DNA from: Flavobacterium sp. Root420
Lineage (GTDB): Bacteria > Bacteroidota > Bacteroidia > Flavobacteriales > Flavobacteriaceae
Length of the DNA stretch: 64,000 nt
Assembly (NCBI RefSeq): GCF_001427905.1
Contig: NZ_LMEF01000030.1
Location: 124,001 to 188,000 of the forward strand
Direction: 5' to 3'
The stretch's first letter is position 1. Each line of letters opens with the position of its first letter. The notes under the pieces are model-generated. The model was given only the letters and a program-made list of their open reading frames with translations, was not told where the DNA came from and made no database searches. The position numbers and the translations under genes are program-made. This document shows, piece by piece, positions 1-8,682 of the stretch.

Positions 1-175
1 CTTGTATAATTGGTTTTATACCACCAATTACCCCTTGTTCTATCATTCTGTTGATACGTTGATGCACCATCGTGTTTGATATTTTCAAATTAGCTGCAAT
101 TGCAGAAAAAGCCATTCTTCCGTCTTTTTCCAATTCCTTAATTATATTGATATCAAATTCGTCTAATGTTTCCAT
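1..175 (-). CDS. Lrp/AsnC family transcriptional regulator (partial, cut by window edge)
   Basis: Only the first 58 codons are inside the window; the gene continues past position 1. The start is the ATG at 175, and the product begins METLDEFDINIIKELEKDGR. The segment reads as the AsnC/Lrp winged helix-turn-helix (DxxDxxIIxxLxxDGR, then a recognition region with ISNTMVHQRINRM). The effector-binding RAM domain would lie outside. It is divergent from the ornithine aminotransferase gene, and Lrp-type proteins often control a divergent amino-acid gene, so local control of rocD is a reasonable inference. Family call is firm; the ligand cannot be told. Confidence 0.88.
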   Translation of the reverse strand, partial: METLDEFDINIIKELEKDGRMAFSAIAANLKISNTMVHQRINRMIEQGVIGGIKPIIQ

Positions 176-368
176 TCTTTTATATTGAGTTTAATCTGCA
201 TTATTACATCCATAAAAGTAATTATTTTTTTTAATAAAAAAGGATTAAACATGAGTTATGCTAAAATCATATTTTACTTTTTTAATCTTCGAAAGGTGTA
301 TTTTGACTTATTTATTAAAAATTAAAGTCAAATATTAGTCTTTAATGTCGTAAATAAAATTTTTTTGA

Positions 369-376
369 TACTTTTG
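369..376 (+). promoter_or_regulatory. Candidate -7 box of rocD
   Basis: TACTTTTG fits the Bacteroidota -7 consensus TANNTTTG and lies 20 bp upstream of the rocD ATG. No clear TTG -33 box is seen at the usual spacing. The shared upstream region is also where an Lrp-type protein from the divergent gene would bind. Confidence 0.5.
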
Positions 377-396
377 TATTCTAAAAAACACAGATC

Positions 397-1650
397 ATGA
401 TTCATACTGAAAATACCCTTTCGTCAAAAGCAGAAATTTTGATTGAAAAAGAAAATAAATACGGCGCTCATAATTATCATCCGCTTCCGGTTGTACTGGA
501 AAGGGGAGAAGGTGTATATGTTTGGGATGTTGACGGAAAAAAATACTATGATTTCTTATCGGCTTACTCTGCAGTAAATCAAGGGCATTGTCACCCGAAA
601 ATTGTACAGGCGATGGTGGATCAGGCCCAAAAACTGACCTTAACATCACGTGCTTTTTATAATGACAAATTAGGAGATTACGAAGAATATGTAACGAAGT
701 ATTTTGGTTTTGATAAAGTGTTACCAATGAATACAGGTGCAGAAGCGGTTGAAACGGCTTTGAAAGTTTGTAGAAAATGGGCCTATGAAGTAAAAGGAAT
801 TCCGGAAAATCAGGCGCAGGTTATTGTGTGTGAGAATAATTTCCATGGAAGAACCACTACCATTATTTCATTTTCAAATGATGAAACTGCCCGTAAAAAT
901 TTCGGTCCGTTTACTGATGGATTTATAAAAATTGAATATGATAATCTTGAAGCTCTTGAAAAGGCTTTAAATTCTTCAAAAAATATTGCCGGATTTTTAG
1001 TTGAACCAATTCAGGGAGAGGCTGGAGTTTATGTTCCTACTGAAGGCTATTTGGCGAAAGCAAAAGCTTTGTGTGAGAAACATAATGTGTTGTTTATTGC
1101 TGATGAAGTTCAGACTGGAATCGCTCGTACCGGAAAATTATTAGCCGTTCATCATGAAAATGTACAGCCTGATATTTTAATTTTAGGAAAAGCAATTTCT
1201 GGTGGAGTTTACCCGGTGTCGGCAGTTTTGTGCAATGACGAAATTATGAATGTGATTAAACCGGGACAACACGGATCTACTTTTGGAGGAAATCCTGTTG
1301 CGGCGGCCGTTGCTATTGCTGCCCTTGAAGTTATAAAAGAGGAGAAACTAGCAGAAAATGCAGAACGTTTAGGAATCATTTTAAGAAAAGGTTTAAATGA
1401 AATTGCTGAAAGAAATAATCTGATTACGCTTGTTCGCGGAAAAGGTTTACTAAATGCCATCGTAATTAATTGTGGAGAAGATTCTGATTTAGCCTGGGAA
1501 ATTTGTCTAAGATTCAGAGATAACGGATTATTGGCAAAACCAACTCATGGAAATAAAATTAGATTAGCTCCGCCGTTGGTAATGACAGAAACTCAAATTC
1601 AGGAATGTCTGGAAATTATTGAGAAATCATTGAATGATTTTAGGGATTAA
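397..1650 (+). CDS. rocD: Ornithine aminotransferase (ornithine-oxo-acid transaminase)
   Basis: 417 aa class-III PLP aminotransferase. It moves the delta-amino group of ornithine to 2-oxoglutarate, giving glutamate semialdehyde in arginine/ornithine breakdown and proline formation. Visible signatures: an N-terminal AHNYHPLPVVLERGEGVYVWD segment, the MNTGAEAVETALK phosphate-binding region, the D of IADEVQTG, and the Schiff-base lysine in LILGKAISGG. Length and order match bacterial and eukaryotic ornithine aminotransferases closely. It stands alone between a divergent Lrp-type regulator and its own terminator. The ATG at 397 follows the candidate promoter directly. Confidence 0.95.
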   Translation: MIHTENTLSSKAEILIEKENKYGAHNYHPLPVVLERGEGVYVWDVDGKKYYDFLSAYSAVNQGHCHPKIVQAMVDQAQKLTLTSRAFYNDKLGDYEEYVTKYFGFDKVLPMNTGAEAVETALKVCRKWAYEVKGIPENQAQVIVCENNFHGRTTTIISFSNDETARKNFGPFTDGFIKIEYDNLEALEKALNSSKNIAGFLVEPIQGEAGVYVPTEGYLAKAKALCEKHNVLFIADEVQTGIARTGKLLAVHHENVQPDILILGKAISGGVYPVSAVLCNDEIMNVIKPGQHGSTFGGNPVAAAVAIAALEVIKEEKLAENAERLGIILRKGLNEIAERNNLITLVRGKGLLNAIVINCGEDSDLAWEICLRFRDNGLLAKPTHGNKIRLAPPLVMTETQIQECLEIIEKSLNDFRD

Positions 1651-1673
1651 ATTTAATTCTATTATAAAAACCA

Positions 1674-1700
1674 AAAGCTGTAAGATCTTCTTGCAGCTTT
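1674..1700 (+). terminator. Intrinsic terminator after rocD
   Basis: AAAGCTG and CAGCTTT arms, with a second inner AAGA/TCTT pairing, are followed by a T-run. It begins 23 bp after the rocD stop. Confidence 0.8.
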
Positions 1701-1883
1701 TTTTATATAACAAGATGAAATTATATAACAAGCTAAAATAATTATATAATTTTTAATTCAGAATGATAAGTAGTTTTGGATATCTTCAAAAGAACAGAAA
1801 ATGAATCATAAATCGTTTTTTATTTCATTTGAAGATAAAACAGACAACCAAAAACTGAATTATAAACTAAATCAATTTCACAA

Positions 1884-2336
1884 ATGGCTTATTCAAATAC
1901 TGATTTAACACGTTTTTTAGATGCACAGAATAAACTTTATCTGACTGCTTTTTCTGAAATTAAAAAAGGAAAAAAAGAGACACATTGGATGTGGTTTATT
2001 TTTCCTCAAATAAAAGGTTTAGGAAAAAGTACTATCGCTAAATATTATGCTCTTGCAGATCTTAATGAGGCAAAGGAGTTTCTTAATCATCCGGTTTTGG
2101 CAAAACATTTAATTGAAATTTCAGAACTTTTGCTGACATTTAAAACAAAATCAATTGAAGTAATTTTAGGAGAATTAGATGCCCGAAAATTACGTTCTTC
2201 AATGACGCTGTTTTCTCAGGTTGAAAATGCTAATCCAGTATTTCAGGAGGTGTTAGATACTTTTTTCTCCGGCTATTCAGATCCGTTAACTTTGGCAATG
2301 CTTGCAGTTCCTGCAGAAATTGCTATGGCATCGTAA
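1884..2336 (+). CDS. DUF1810 family protein
   Basis: 150 aa cytosolic protein that recalls the DUF1810 family: an N-terminal DLTRFLDAQ segment, THWMWFIFPQIKGLG, and a helical remainder. Biochemical function is not established for the family. It is a single gene with no obvious partner. A 35-codon ORF starts at 1801 in another frame and overlaps the start; it has no recognisable content and is probably chance. The ATG at 1884 gives the usual family N-terminus. Confidence 0.85.
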   Translation: MAYSNTDLTRFLDAQNKLYLTAFSEIKKGKKETHWMWFIFPQIKGLGKSTIAKYYALADLNEAKEFLNHPVLAKHLIEISELLLTFKTKSIEVILGELDARKLRSSMTLFSQVENANPVFQEVLDTFFSGYSDPLTLAMLAVPAEIAMAS

Positions 2337-2404
2337 AATTCTACTTTCTATAAAAATAAATTAGATTTTATATTAATTTTCAACCTTACTTATAAAATCA
2401 CATA

Positions 2405-2430
2405 AAAAAACATCCTTTGTGATGTTTTTT
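2405..2430. terminator. Bidirectional terminator hairpin
   Basis: AAAAAACATC, a CTTTGT loop and GATGTTTTTT give a 10-bp stem with an A-run on one side and a T-run on the other. It would work for the DUF1810 gene on plus and for the small minus-strand ORF at 2463-2603, which ends 32 bp away. Confidence 0.7.
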
Positions 2431-2462
2431 TATTTGCTTAAAATGGGATTCCATATTATCTT

Positions 2463-2603
2463 TTATAATAAATTTTTAAAAAAATACGTTGCCATTGCTG
2501 CGCTGTATTGACTCACGGGGTGTTTGCTTAATTTATTGTTTTTATTGTTTCTAAAATATTGATAAACATATTCGGTTTCTGTATATGTTTTTTGTTTTTT
2601 CAT
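2463..2603 (-). CDS. Small hypothetical protein, 46 aa
   Basis: This ORF lies inside an otherwise empty 417-bp gap. It starts MKKQKTYTETEYVYQYF and ends SAAMATYFFKNLL; it is basic, rich in Tyr, Asn and Lys, and has no signal peptide. In its favour: an ATG start, balanced composition, and a bidirectional terminator placed where its transcript would end. Against: small size and no recognised family. No function can be offered. Confidence 0.35.
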   Translation of the reverse strand: MKKQKTYTETEYVYQYFRNNKNNKLSKHPVSQYSAAMATYFFKNLL

Positions 2604-2753
2604 TGTAATCGAAATCTTTTTTTAATATAAATAAATCTTTACCAGCACTTTAATGGTTTGTATACAGGCTATTTTTGCCGAAATTTTCAATCAGAATTTT
2701 TATTAATAATTCTGATTTGAGAATGATGTAAAAGAATAATTAATTAAGAAAGT

Positions 2754-3827
2754 ATGATAACGATAAGTTTGTGTATGATTGTAAAAAATGAAGAACAGAT
2801 GTTGCCAAAATGTCTGGACTCCGTAAAAGATGTAGTTGACGAAATTATAATTGTTGATACCGGCTCAAATGATAAAACAAAAGAAATTGCGTATTTGTAT
2901 ACCGATAAAGTCTACGATTTTGAATGGATAAATGATTTTGGGGCAGCTCGAAATTTCTCTTTTTCCAAAGCTACAAAAGAGTATCAACTTTGGTTGGATG
3001 CGGATGATATTTTAATCGAAAAAGATAAAATTGCTTTTATTGAACTCAAACAAACACTTTCTCCCGAAATTGATATGGTTTTAATGAAGTATAATTATGT
3101 TGTAGATAAAAAATATAATCCCTTATATTCTTTCTATCGCGAAAGATTACTAAAAAGAGCCAATAATTATAGATGGAATGATCCTGTTCATGAATATATT
3201 ACATATGGCGATAATTATCTAAAGTCTGAAATCGCTATTACACATACAAAACAAGTTTCTTTCTCAAACCGAAACTTAAAAATATATGAAGAGCAGTTAT
3301 TACAAAAGAAGCCTTTTTCGCCAAGAGCCCTATATTATTATGCAAGAGAATTAAGAGACCATCATAAATACGATATGTCAATTGAATATTTTACCCAGTT
3401 TCTCAATACCAAAATGGGTTCCGTTGGTGACAATATAAATGCATGCCTTGAAAAAGGTAAAATTTATAAAAAACGTAAAGATCCCGATAATGCTCTAAAA
3501 TGTTTTTTTAACAGCTTTTGTTTTGATATTCCACGAGCTGAATCCTGTTGCGAAATAGGATATATCTATAAAGAAAAAGGCGATTATAAAAGGGCTATTT
3601 ATTGGTTTGAATTTATATTAACACTTAAAGTTTCTTCGGATTATACAGGAATAACAAACAGCGAAAGCTGGACTTTTATTCCTGCTATCGAGCTTGCCGT
3701 CTGTTACTATAATATTGGGAATATTGAAAAGGCCCTGTATTACAATGAACTTGCCGAATCATTTAATAAAAATCATAATTCGGTTGTGTATAATCGTAAT
3801 TTTTTAGATAGTTTAAGGCATAAATAA
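2754..3827 (+). CDS. Family 2 glycosyltransferase with C-terminal TPR-like repeats
   Basis: 357 aa. The first ~95 residues are a GT-A fold: MITISLCMIVKNEEQMLPKC, IIIVDTGSNDKTKEIA, and the metal-binding acidic motif in LWLDADD. The rest is helical, with TPR-like segments (ALYYYARELRDHHKYDMSIEYFTQFL, AESCCEIGYIYKEKGDYKRAIYWFEFIL, AVCYYNIGNIEKALYYNELAESF). This architecture is common among Bacteroidota and Firmicutes sugar transferases, but donor and acceptor cannot be predicted. There is no signal peptide, so it is probably cytosolic. It is monocistronic and convergent with the SusD gene. Confidence 0.88.
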   Translation: MITISLCMIVKNEEQMLPKCLDSVKDVVDEIIIVDTGSNDKTKEIAYLYTDKVYDFEWINDFGAARNFSFSKATKEYQLWLDADDILIEKDKIAFIELKQTLSPEIDMVLMKYNYVVDKKYNPLYSFYRERLLKRANNYRWNDPVHEYITYGDNYLKSEIAITHTKQVSFSNRNLKIYEEQLLQKKPFSPRALYYYARELRDHHKYDMSIEYFTQFLNTKMGSVGDNINACLEKGKIYKKRKDPDNALKCFFNSFCFDIPRAESCCEIGYIYKEKGDYKRAIYWFEFILTLKVSSDYTGITNSESWTFIPAIELAVCYYNIGNIEKALYYNELAESFNKNHNSVVYNRNFLDSLRHK

Positions 3828-3862
3828 GATTCCGAATTATTAATTTGACGCAGAGCTGATGC

Positions 3863-3895
3863 TAAAAAAAAATCCCGTTCAAACGGGATTTTTTA
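3863..3895. terminator. Bidirectional terminator between glycosyltransferase and SusD genes
   Basis: AATCCCGTT, a CA loop and AACGGGATT form a 9-bp stem flanked by A8 on the left and a T-run on the right. It serves both convergent genes. Confidence 0.88.
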
Positions 3896-3912
3896 TATTC
3901 AATAATTTCAGA

Positions 3913-5307
3913 TTAACTACTGTAACCTGGATTTTGAGTAATTTTTTTGTTAGCATCGGTTTCGCTTAAAGGAATAGGGAATACCAATTCATCAGCATCA
4001 AAAGGCAAAACATCAGAACCATCTCCACTGGTACTAATGTCAATAGAACGTTTTGTTCTTCGGATATCATGGATTAAAAATCCTTCCATTCCCAATTCTA
4101 ATTCGCGTTCCAATAAAATATCATCGATAGTTACGGAGCTTAAATCATCGGCATTTGCTCTTGATCTGATACTATTAATATCGTCAAGAGGTGTATTTCC
4201 TAATGCTGTTCCGGCTCTTAAATTAGCTTCTGCTCTTATCAAATACATTTCGGCCAAACGGATAATTCCAACATTTCCAAACTGATCTGTAAATTTAGAA
4301 GTCAGAAGTCTTCCGTTGGCATCATTTACATAATTAAATGTTGCTCTGTCATCAGGATCAGTGAATTTTGATAAATACGCATCCCTGATAGTAAAATCAC
4401 CGCCACGGCCTCCATTATCTTCAGAAGCATAAAAAGTTACAACATCGTTTACACCGGTTTGTTTTGTAATCTGAATAGCAAATACATCTTCGTCTTTATC
4501 CGTTTCGTGGTTAAAAGCGCCAGCGTAGGTTTGAGATAATGAATGGCCGCTATTTTCAATCACATCGTTTGCAGCATCTCTTGCCAACGCATAATTCCCT
4601 TGTTGCAGGTACACTCGCGCTAACAAAGCTCTTGCGGCATATTTATCAGCATAAAAGCTGTTTTCTTCAGGGAGATTGGTGTAAGCCAGATTTAATCCGT
4701 CAATAATTACTTTGTAAACTTCATCAACAGTGCTTCTTTCTTTCGAAAGATCTGCATTAAAATCGTAAATAGCATTTGGTCTGATAACAACTCCTAATTG
4801 GCTATTGGCTTGTCCGCTTACATATGGTTTTGCAAAAAAGCGAACCAAATCAAAGTAAGCCAGCGATTTTAAAAAGTTGGCTTCACCAATCATTCGGGCT
4901 TTTTTATCCGCATCTTTAACCTTATCTATGTTTTCGATAACGGTATTTGCTGCATTTATGATTTCATAACATCTTGCATAAGTTCCTTCAATAATTACGT
5001 TATTAGATTGCATTGATTTAATATACATTTGTCTTAGCTCTCCAAAGGAACCTCTCCATCTTAAATCGGTTGTGTTTAATACGCCACTTACACCTAGTAA
5101 ATCGGCATAAAGTAAAATTCTTCCCCCATAGGCATTACCATTTGCAGCCAGGGCATAAGCACCGGTAAGTACATTTGTAACACCACTTTCAGTGCTTAAG
5201 GTTACTGATGCATCCTCTCTTTGCTTAGGTTCTAAGTTTAATTCGTTTTCGCAACTTGCAAAAAAGACTGCGAAAATTATAAATAAGATTAATTTATTTG
5301 CTTTCAT
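3913..5307 (-). CDS. SusD/RagB family outer-membrane nutrient-binding lipoprotein
   Basis: 464 aa. It starts MKANKLILFIIFAVFFASCENE, a lipoprotein signal with lipobox FASC, so it is probably anchored on the outer leaflet. The body is SusD-like, with TPR-type helices (EANFLKSLAYFDLVRFFAKPY, ARALLARVYLQQGNYALARDAANDVI) and the C-terminal RLAEMYLIRAEANLRAG and FLIHDIRRTKRS segments. It sits 10 bp after its SusC partner and would form the lid of that TonB-dependent transporter. The ligand is unknown. Position downstream of a sulfur operon makes a sulfated or sulfonated substrate possible, but these two genes lack the sulfur leader found elsewhere in the region. Confidence 0.92.
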   Translation of the reverse strand: MKANKLILFIIFAVFFASCENELNLEPKQREDASVTLSTESGVTNVLTGAYALAANGNAYGGRILLYADLLGVSGVLNTTDLRWRGSFGELRQMYIKSMQSNNVIIEGTYARCYEIINAANTVIENIDKVKDADKKARMIGEANFLKSLAYFDLVRFFAKPYVSGQANSQLGVVIRPNAIYDFNADLSKERSTVDEVYKVIIDGLNLAYTNLPEENSFYADKYAARALLARVYLQQGNYALARDAANDVIENSGHSLSQTYAGAFNHETDKDEDVFAIQITKQTGVNDVVTFYASEDNGGRGGDFTIRDAYLSKFTDPDDRATFNYVNDANGRLLTSKFTDQFGNVGIIRLAEMYLIRAEANLRAGTALGNTPLDDINSIRSRANADDLSSVTIDDILLERELELGMEGFLIHDIRRTKRSIDISTSGDGSDVLPFDADELVFPIPLSETDANKKITQNPGYSS

Positions 5308-5317
5308 CTTGTTCTTT

Positions 5318-8317
5318 TTAAAAATTAATATTTACTCCCATTGCAAATGTTTTTGCGGGTGGTGCAGAGTAAAAATCCTCTCCAACACGTGGACTTCCTT
5401 TAGTAATATCGTCTCTTCTTGCTTCCGGATCGGTTCCTTCGTAATTCGTAAAAGTAAGCAGGTTAACAGCTGTAAAATACACTCTCAAGCTACTCATTCC
5501 GGCTTTGTTTACAGTTTCTTTAGGTAATGAGTAACCTATTGTAATGTTTCTTAAACGCACAAAATCAGCTTTATCTAAATAACGGGTAGATTCCTGAGTT
5601 CCGTTTGATCCGCCAAATCTTGCTTGAGGAACATTTGTAATGTCGCCAGGATTTTGCCAACGGTTTAACTGATCCAATGTTTGATTGTCAAAATAATCAG
5701 CTGCAGTTGATTGGTATAAACCAGCCGAATTATAGATGCTCGCACCCCATTCTCCCTGAAAAGTAAATGTAAAATCAAAACCTTTATATGTCATTGTATT
5801 CGTCAAACCAGACATTAAAGTTGGGAAAGGATTACCGGAAATAATTCTTTTAGCTTCACTATAATCATTAGTTGTGCTTTTATCAATACTTCCGTCAGCA
5901 TTTGTTGTGTTTTTTACAAAAAGTGCATCTCCATTAGCGGGGTCAACTCCGGCATATTCTACTAAAAAGAAAGAAGAAATGTTTTCTCCGGTTCTGTTAA
6001 TAGTATAATCAGAAATGATATCTGTATTATTGTTTGGAAGTGATTTTACTTTTGATTGATTCGTAGTAAGGTTGAAACTGGTATTCCATCTAAAATCTTG
6101 TGTTTCTATATTTTTTGTGTTTAAGGTAAACTCAAGACCATTACTTCTGATTTTTCCTATGTTTTTATTCACAAAAGGGGCACCAGAACTTAGAGGCAAC
6201 GGCACTTCAAAAAGTAAACCGTCTGTATCTTTCTGATAGTAATCAGCCTCAAAAGTGATTTTATTTAAGAAACCAACCTCTACACCAAAATCAGTCTGGG
6301 TTGATTTCTCCCAGGTCAAATCATTATTTCCTGCCTGATCAAAAGTAAGACCTGATTTTAAGTTATAAGGGTTTGGTCTGTATAATTGACGGGAAGCAAA
6401 GTTTCCGATTTCAGCATTTCCTAATTTACCCCAGCTTCCTTTTAGTTTTAAATAAGTTAAAACTGTATTATCTTTTAGAAAACTTTCCTGAGACATTACC
6501 CAACCCACAGAGAAGGCAGGGAAAACTCCAAATCTTTCATTTTTCCCAAAACGGGATGAACCATCACGACGGACACTTGCCTTGAAAAGATATTTACCTG
6601 CGAACGAGTAATTTAATCTTCCAAATTGAGATACAAAAGCATAATCAGTTTCACTACCGTGTCCTTCATTTACTTCGGCACCTCCATCAATAGTATGAAA
6701 ATCGTCATTAGGGAAATAAATACTGTTTACATCCTGATATCTTCTGTTGTATTTGTTGAATTCCATTCCGGCAACAACATTTAGATTATGCTTTTCGGCA
6801 AATGTTTTATCGTATGTGAAGTAGTTACTAAAAACATAACTTTCGGTATTTACAGAACTAGCGTATACAGCTCCGTCAGTAGCCATAAACGGTGCATCTT
6901 TACCTTGCCAGTAATCTTCTGTTTGTGATAAAAGATCGTACGAGAAATCAGAATTAAATTTCAAACCATTTACTATTTTTAATTCTCCAAAAACTTTTCC
7001 GGTAACTCTGCGCATGATTGTTTTCCATGAAGTATTGTCTTTTGCTAATAAATAGTTGACATATTCTGTATTTGGATTTGGAGTTCCGTCCTCTAATCTG
7101 GCTTGCGAAATAGGAGCCTGAGCTACAGATTGCAATGGAGTAGAGAAGGCGTTGTCGTCCTGAACCCTGTTGATAACAGATCTTGAAAAACCAATATTCA
7201 TTCCGGCTGTAAAACGATCAGAAACTTTATGCGATACGTTTGATCTCGCTGTAATTCTTTCTAAATCATTACTGTCAACAATTCCTGTTGTGTTATTATA
7301 GGCTCCTGAGAAAAAGTATTTTGTTTTTTCATCTCCGCCAGAAACAGAAAAATCTGCATCGGTTGTATAACCTGTTCGCAGCGCAATATCCTGCCAGTCT
7401 GTATTAACTTCTCCATTTCTCCAGTCAGTTCCCTGAGACAGATATTCCAATTCATCTTCAACAGATTCTAAATCGTCAACATTTCTTCCAGCTTCCTGCA
7501 ATAATTCGACGTATTGTTTTGCGTTAAGCCATTTCTTTTTATGTGTAGCCTCACTAACACCTTGTGAGAAGTTGATTGAGAAATTTCCTTTTCCTTCTTT
7601 TCCTTTTTTGGTTGTAATTATTACAACACCATTTGCTCCACGCGCACCGTAAATAGCTGCGGAAGAGGCATCCTTTAAAACATCAATAGATTCTATTTCG
7701 TTGGTACTTAAAGTCAATAAAGGGTTGGTTGGTGCTCCATTACCGGATTCGTTATCAGTGATAAGCGGAATTCCGTCTAAAACATATAATGGCTGTGTTC
7801 CTGCACTTATACTGGCAGCACCACGAACTCTAATATTAATTCCTCCTTCAACTTTACCATTTGTTTGTGTAATTTGAACTCCGGCCAGCTTTCCTACTAA
7901 TGCATTTTGCAAGTTCGAAACGGGTATTTGCTGAATATCTTTCGCTGTTACACGTGCAATATTATCGGTTAAATTCTTTTTGGATTGTGTACCGTAACCT
8001 ACAACAAGTACAGCTTCCAATTCATTTTGAGTTTCGACTAATTCAATTGCCATACCATTTGAAGCAGGTACATTTATCGTAGCAAAACTCACATAACTTA
8101 TCGTTAGAATATCTCCTTTTTTGGCGGTTATTTTAAAGTTTCCGTCAAAATCAGTTTGAGTACTTGCACTTGTACCCTTTAGAACAATATTAACTCCAGG
8201 AATCGGAACTCCTTTTTTATCAGTAACCTTACCAGAAATGTATCCTTCCTGTGCGCTCGCTATTTGTACAAATAGTATCAATACGAGCCATAAAAAATGC
8301 TTTGCCTTAATTTTCAT
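5318..8317 (-). CDS. SusC/RagA family TonB-dependent outer-membrane transporter
   Basis: 999 aa. Signal peptide ending at IASAQ; carboxypeptidase-D-regulatory-like domain at about 28-105 (ISGKVTDKKGVPIPGVNIVLKG); a TonB-box-like stretch before VVGYGTQSKKN; plug domain with the SusC signature LYVLDGIPL and DVLKDASSAAIYGARGANGVVIITTKKG; then a long barrel ending in aromatic NINF. With the following SusD it forms an energised uptake pair. It is the second SusC/SusD pair of the window and differs clearly from the one at 24-28 kb (999 versus about 1043 aa). Confidence 0.95.
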   Translation of the reverse strand: MKIKAKHFLWLVLILFVQIASAQEGYISGKVTDKKGVPIPGVNIVLKGTSASTQTDFDGNFKITAKKGDILTISYVSFATINVPASNGMAIELVETQNELEAVLVVGYGTQSKKNLTDNIARVTAKDIQQIPVSNLQNALVGKLAGVQITQTNGKVEGGINIRVRGAASISAGTQPLYVLDGIPLITDNESGNGAPTNPLLTLSTNEIESIDVLKDASSAAIYGARGANGVVIITTKKGKEGKGNFSINFSQGVSEATHKKKWLNAKQYVELLQEAGRNVDDLESVEDELEYLSQGTDWRNGEVNTDWQDIALRTGYTTDADFSVSGGDEKTKYFFSGAYNNTTGIVDSNDLERITARSNVSHKVSDRFTAGMNIGFSRSVINRVQDDNAFSTPLQSVAQAPISQARLEDGTPNPNTEYVNYLLAKDNTSWKTIMRRVTGKVFGELKIVNGLKFNSDFSYDLLSQTEDYWQGKDAPFMATDGAVYASSVNTESYVFSNYFTYDKTFAEKHNLNVVAGMEFNKYNRRYQDVNSIYFPNDDFHTIDGGAEVNEGHGSETDYAFVSQFGRLNYSFAGKYLFKASVRRDGSSRFGKNERFGVFPAFSVGWVMSQESFLKDNTVLTYLKLKGSWGKLGNAEIGNFASRQLYRPNPYNLKSGLTFDQAGNNDLTWEKSTQTDFGVEVGFLNKITFEADYYQKDTDGLLFEVPLPLSSGAPFVNKNIGKIRSNGLEFTLNTKNIETQDFRWNTSFNLTTNQSKVKSLPNNNTDIISDYTINRTGENISSFFLVEYAGVDPANGDALFVKNTTNADGSIDKSTTNDYSEAKRIISGNPFPTLMSGLTNTMTYKGFDFTFTFQGEWGASIYNSAGLYQSTAADYFDNQTLDQLNRWQNPGDITNVPQARFGGSNGTQESTRYLDKADFVRLRNITIGYSLPKETVNKAGMSSLRVYFTAVNLLTFTNYEGTDPEARRDDITKGSPRVGEDFYSAPPAKTFAMGVNINF

Positions 8318-8604
8318 TTTTCAAATGTTTTGGATTAGTTTTATCAAATGTCTTAAATATATGTTAAACAATATACGATTATTAACATTATATATAACAG
8401 TTTGTGTTGCTTTTGTAGTATTTGCAACAATAGAAGTCATATAAAGTTATATTTTTAAAAATATTGCCAATGAATTATTTAATATTGAGTCAATAAATGA
8501 TTAATATGAGTTAAGCGTTTGTAAATTAACAATTTGTATGAGTAATATTTATATTTTGTATTAATACTTGGAAATAAAGTCAATTCTTCTTCACGTTTAA
8601 ATAT
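8318..8604. other. Intergenic region upstream of SusC (8317)
   Basis: AT-rich leader between this SusC gene and the terminator of the encapsulin operon. No TANNTTTG box on minus was convincing, and neither the cysteine mini-ORF nor the sulfur palindrome occurs here, so this pair seems regulated differently from the 28-kb pair. Confidence 0.4.
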
Positions 8605-8638
8605 AAAAAAGCGACTGTTTCCAGAAACAGTCGCTTTT
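8605..8638 (-). terminator. Terminator of the encapsulin operon
   Basis: AAAAGCGACTGTTTC, a two-base loop and GAAACAGTCGCTTTT form a perfect stem followed on minus by T-rich sequence. It starts about 45 bp after the cysteine desulfurase stop and ends the sulfatase-cysK-encapsulin-desulfurase unit. Confidence 0.9.
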
Positions 8639-8682
8639 GATTATAATTACTTAAAATATCAAAAAAAGTAATTATTTTTTAT

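Noticed and set aside
8400..8440. Cys leader before the SusC at 8317
   Set aside because: An ATG ORF exists (MTSIVANTTK...) but without Cys codons, hairpin or palindrome.
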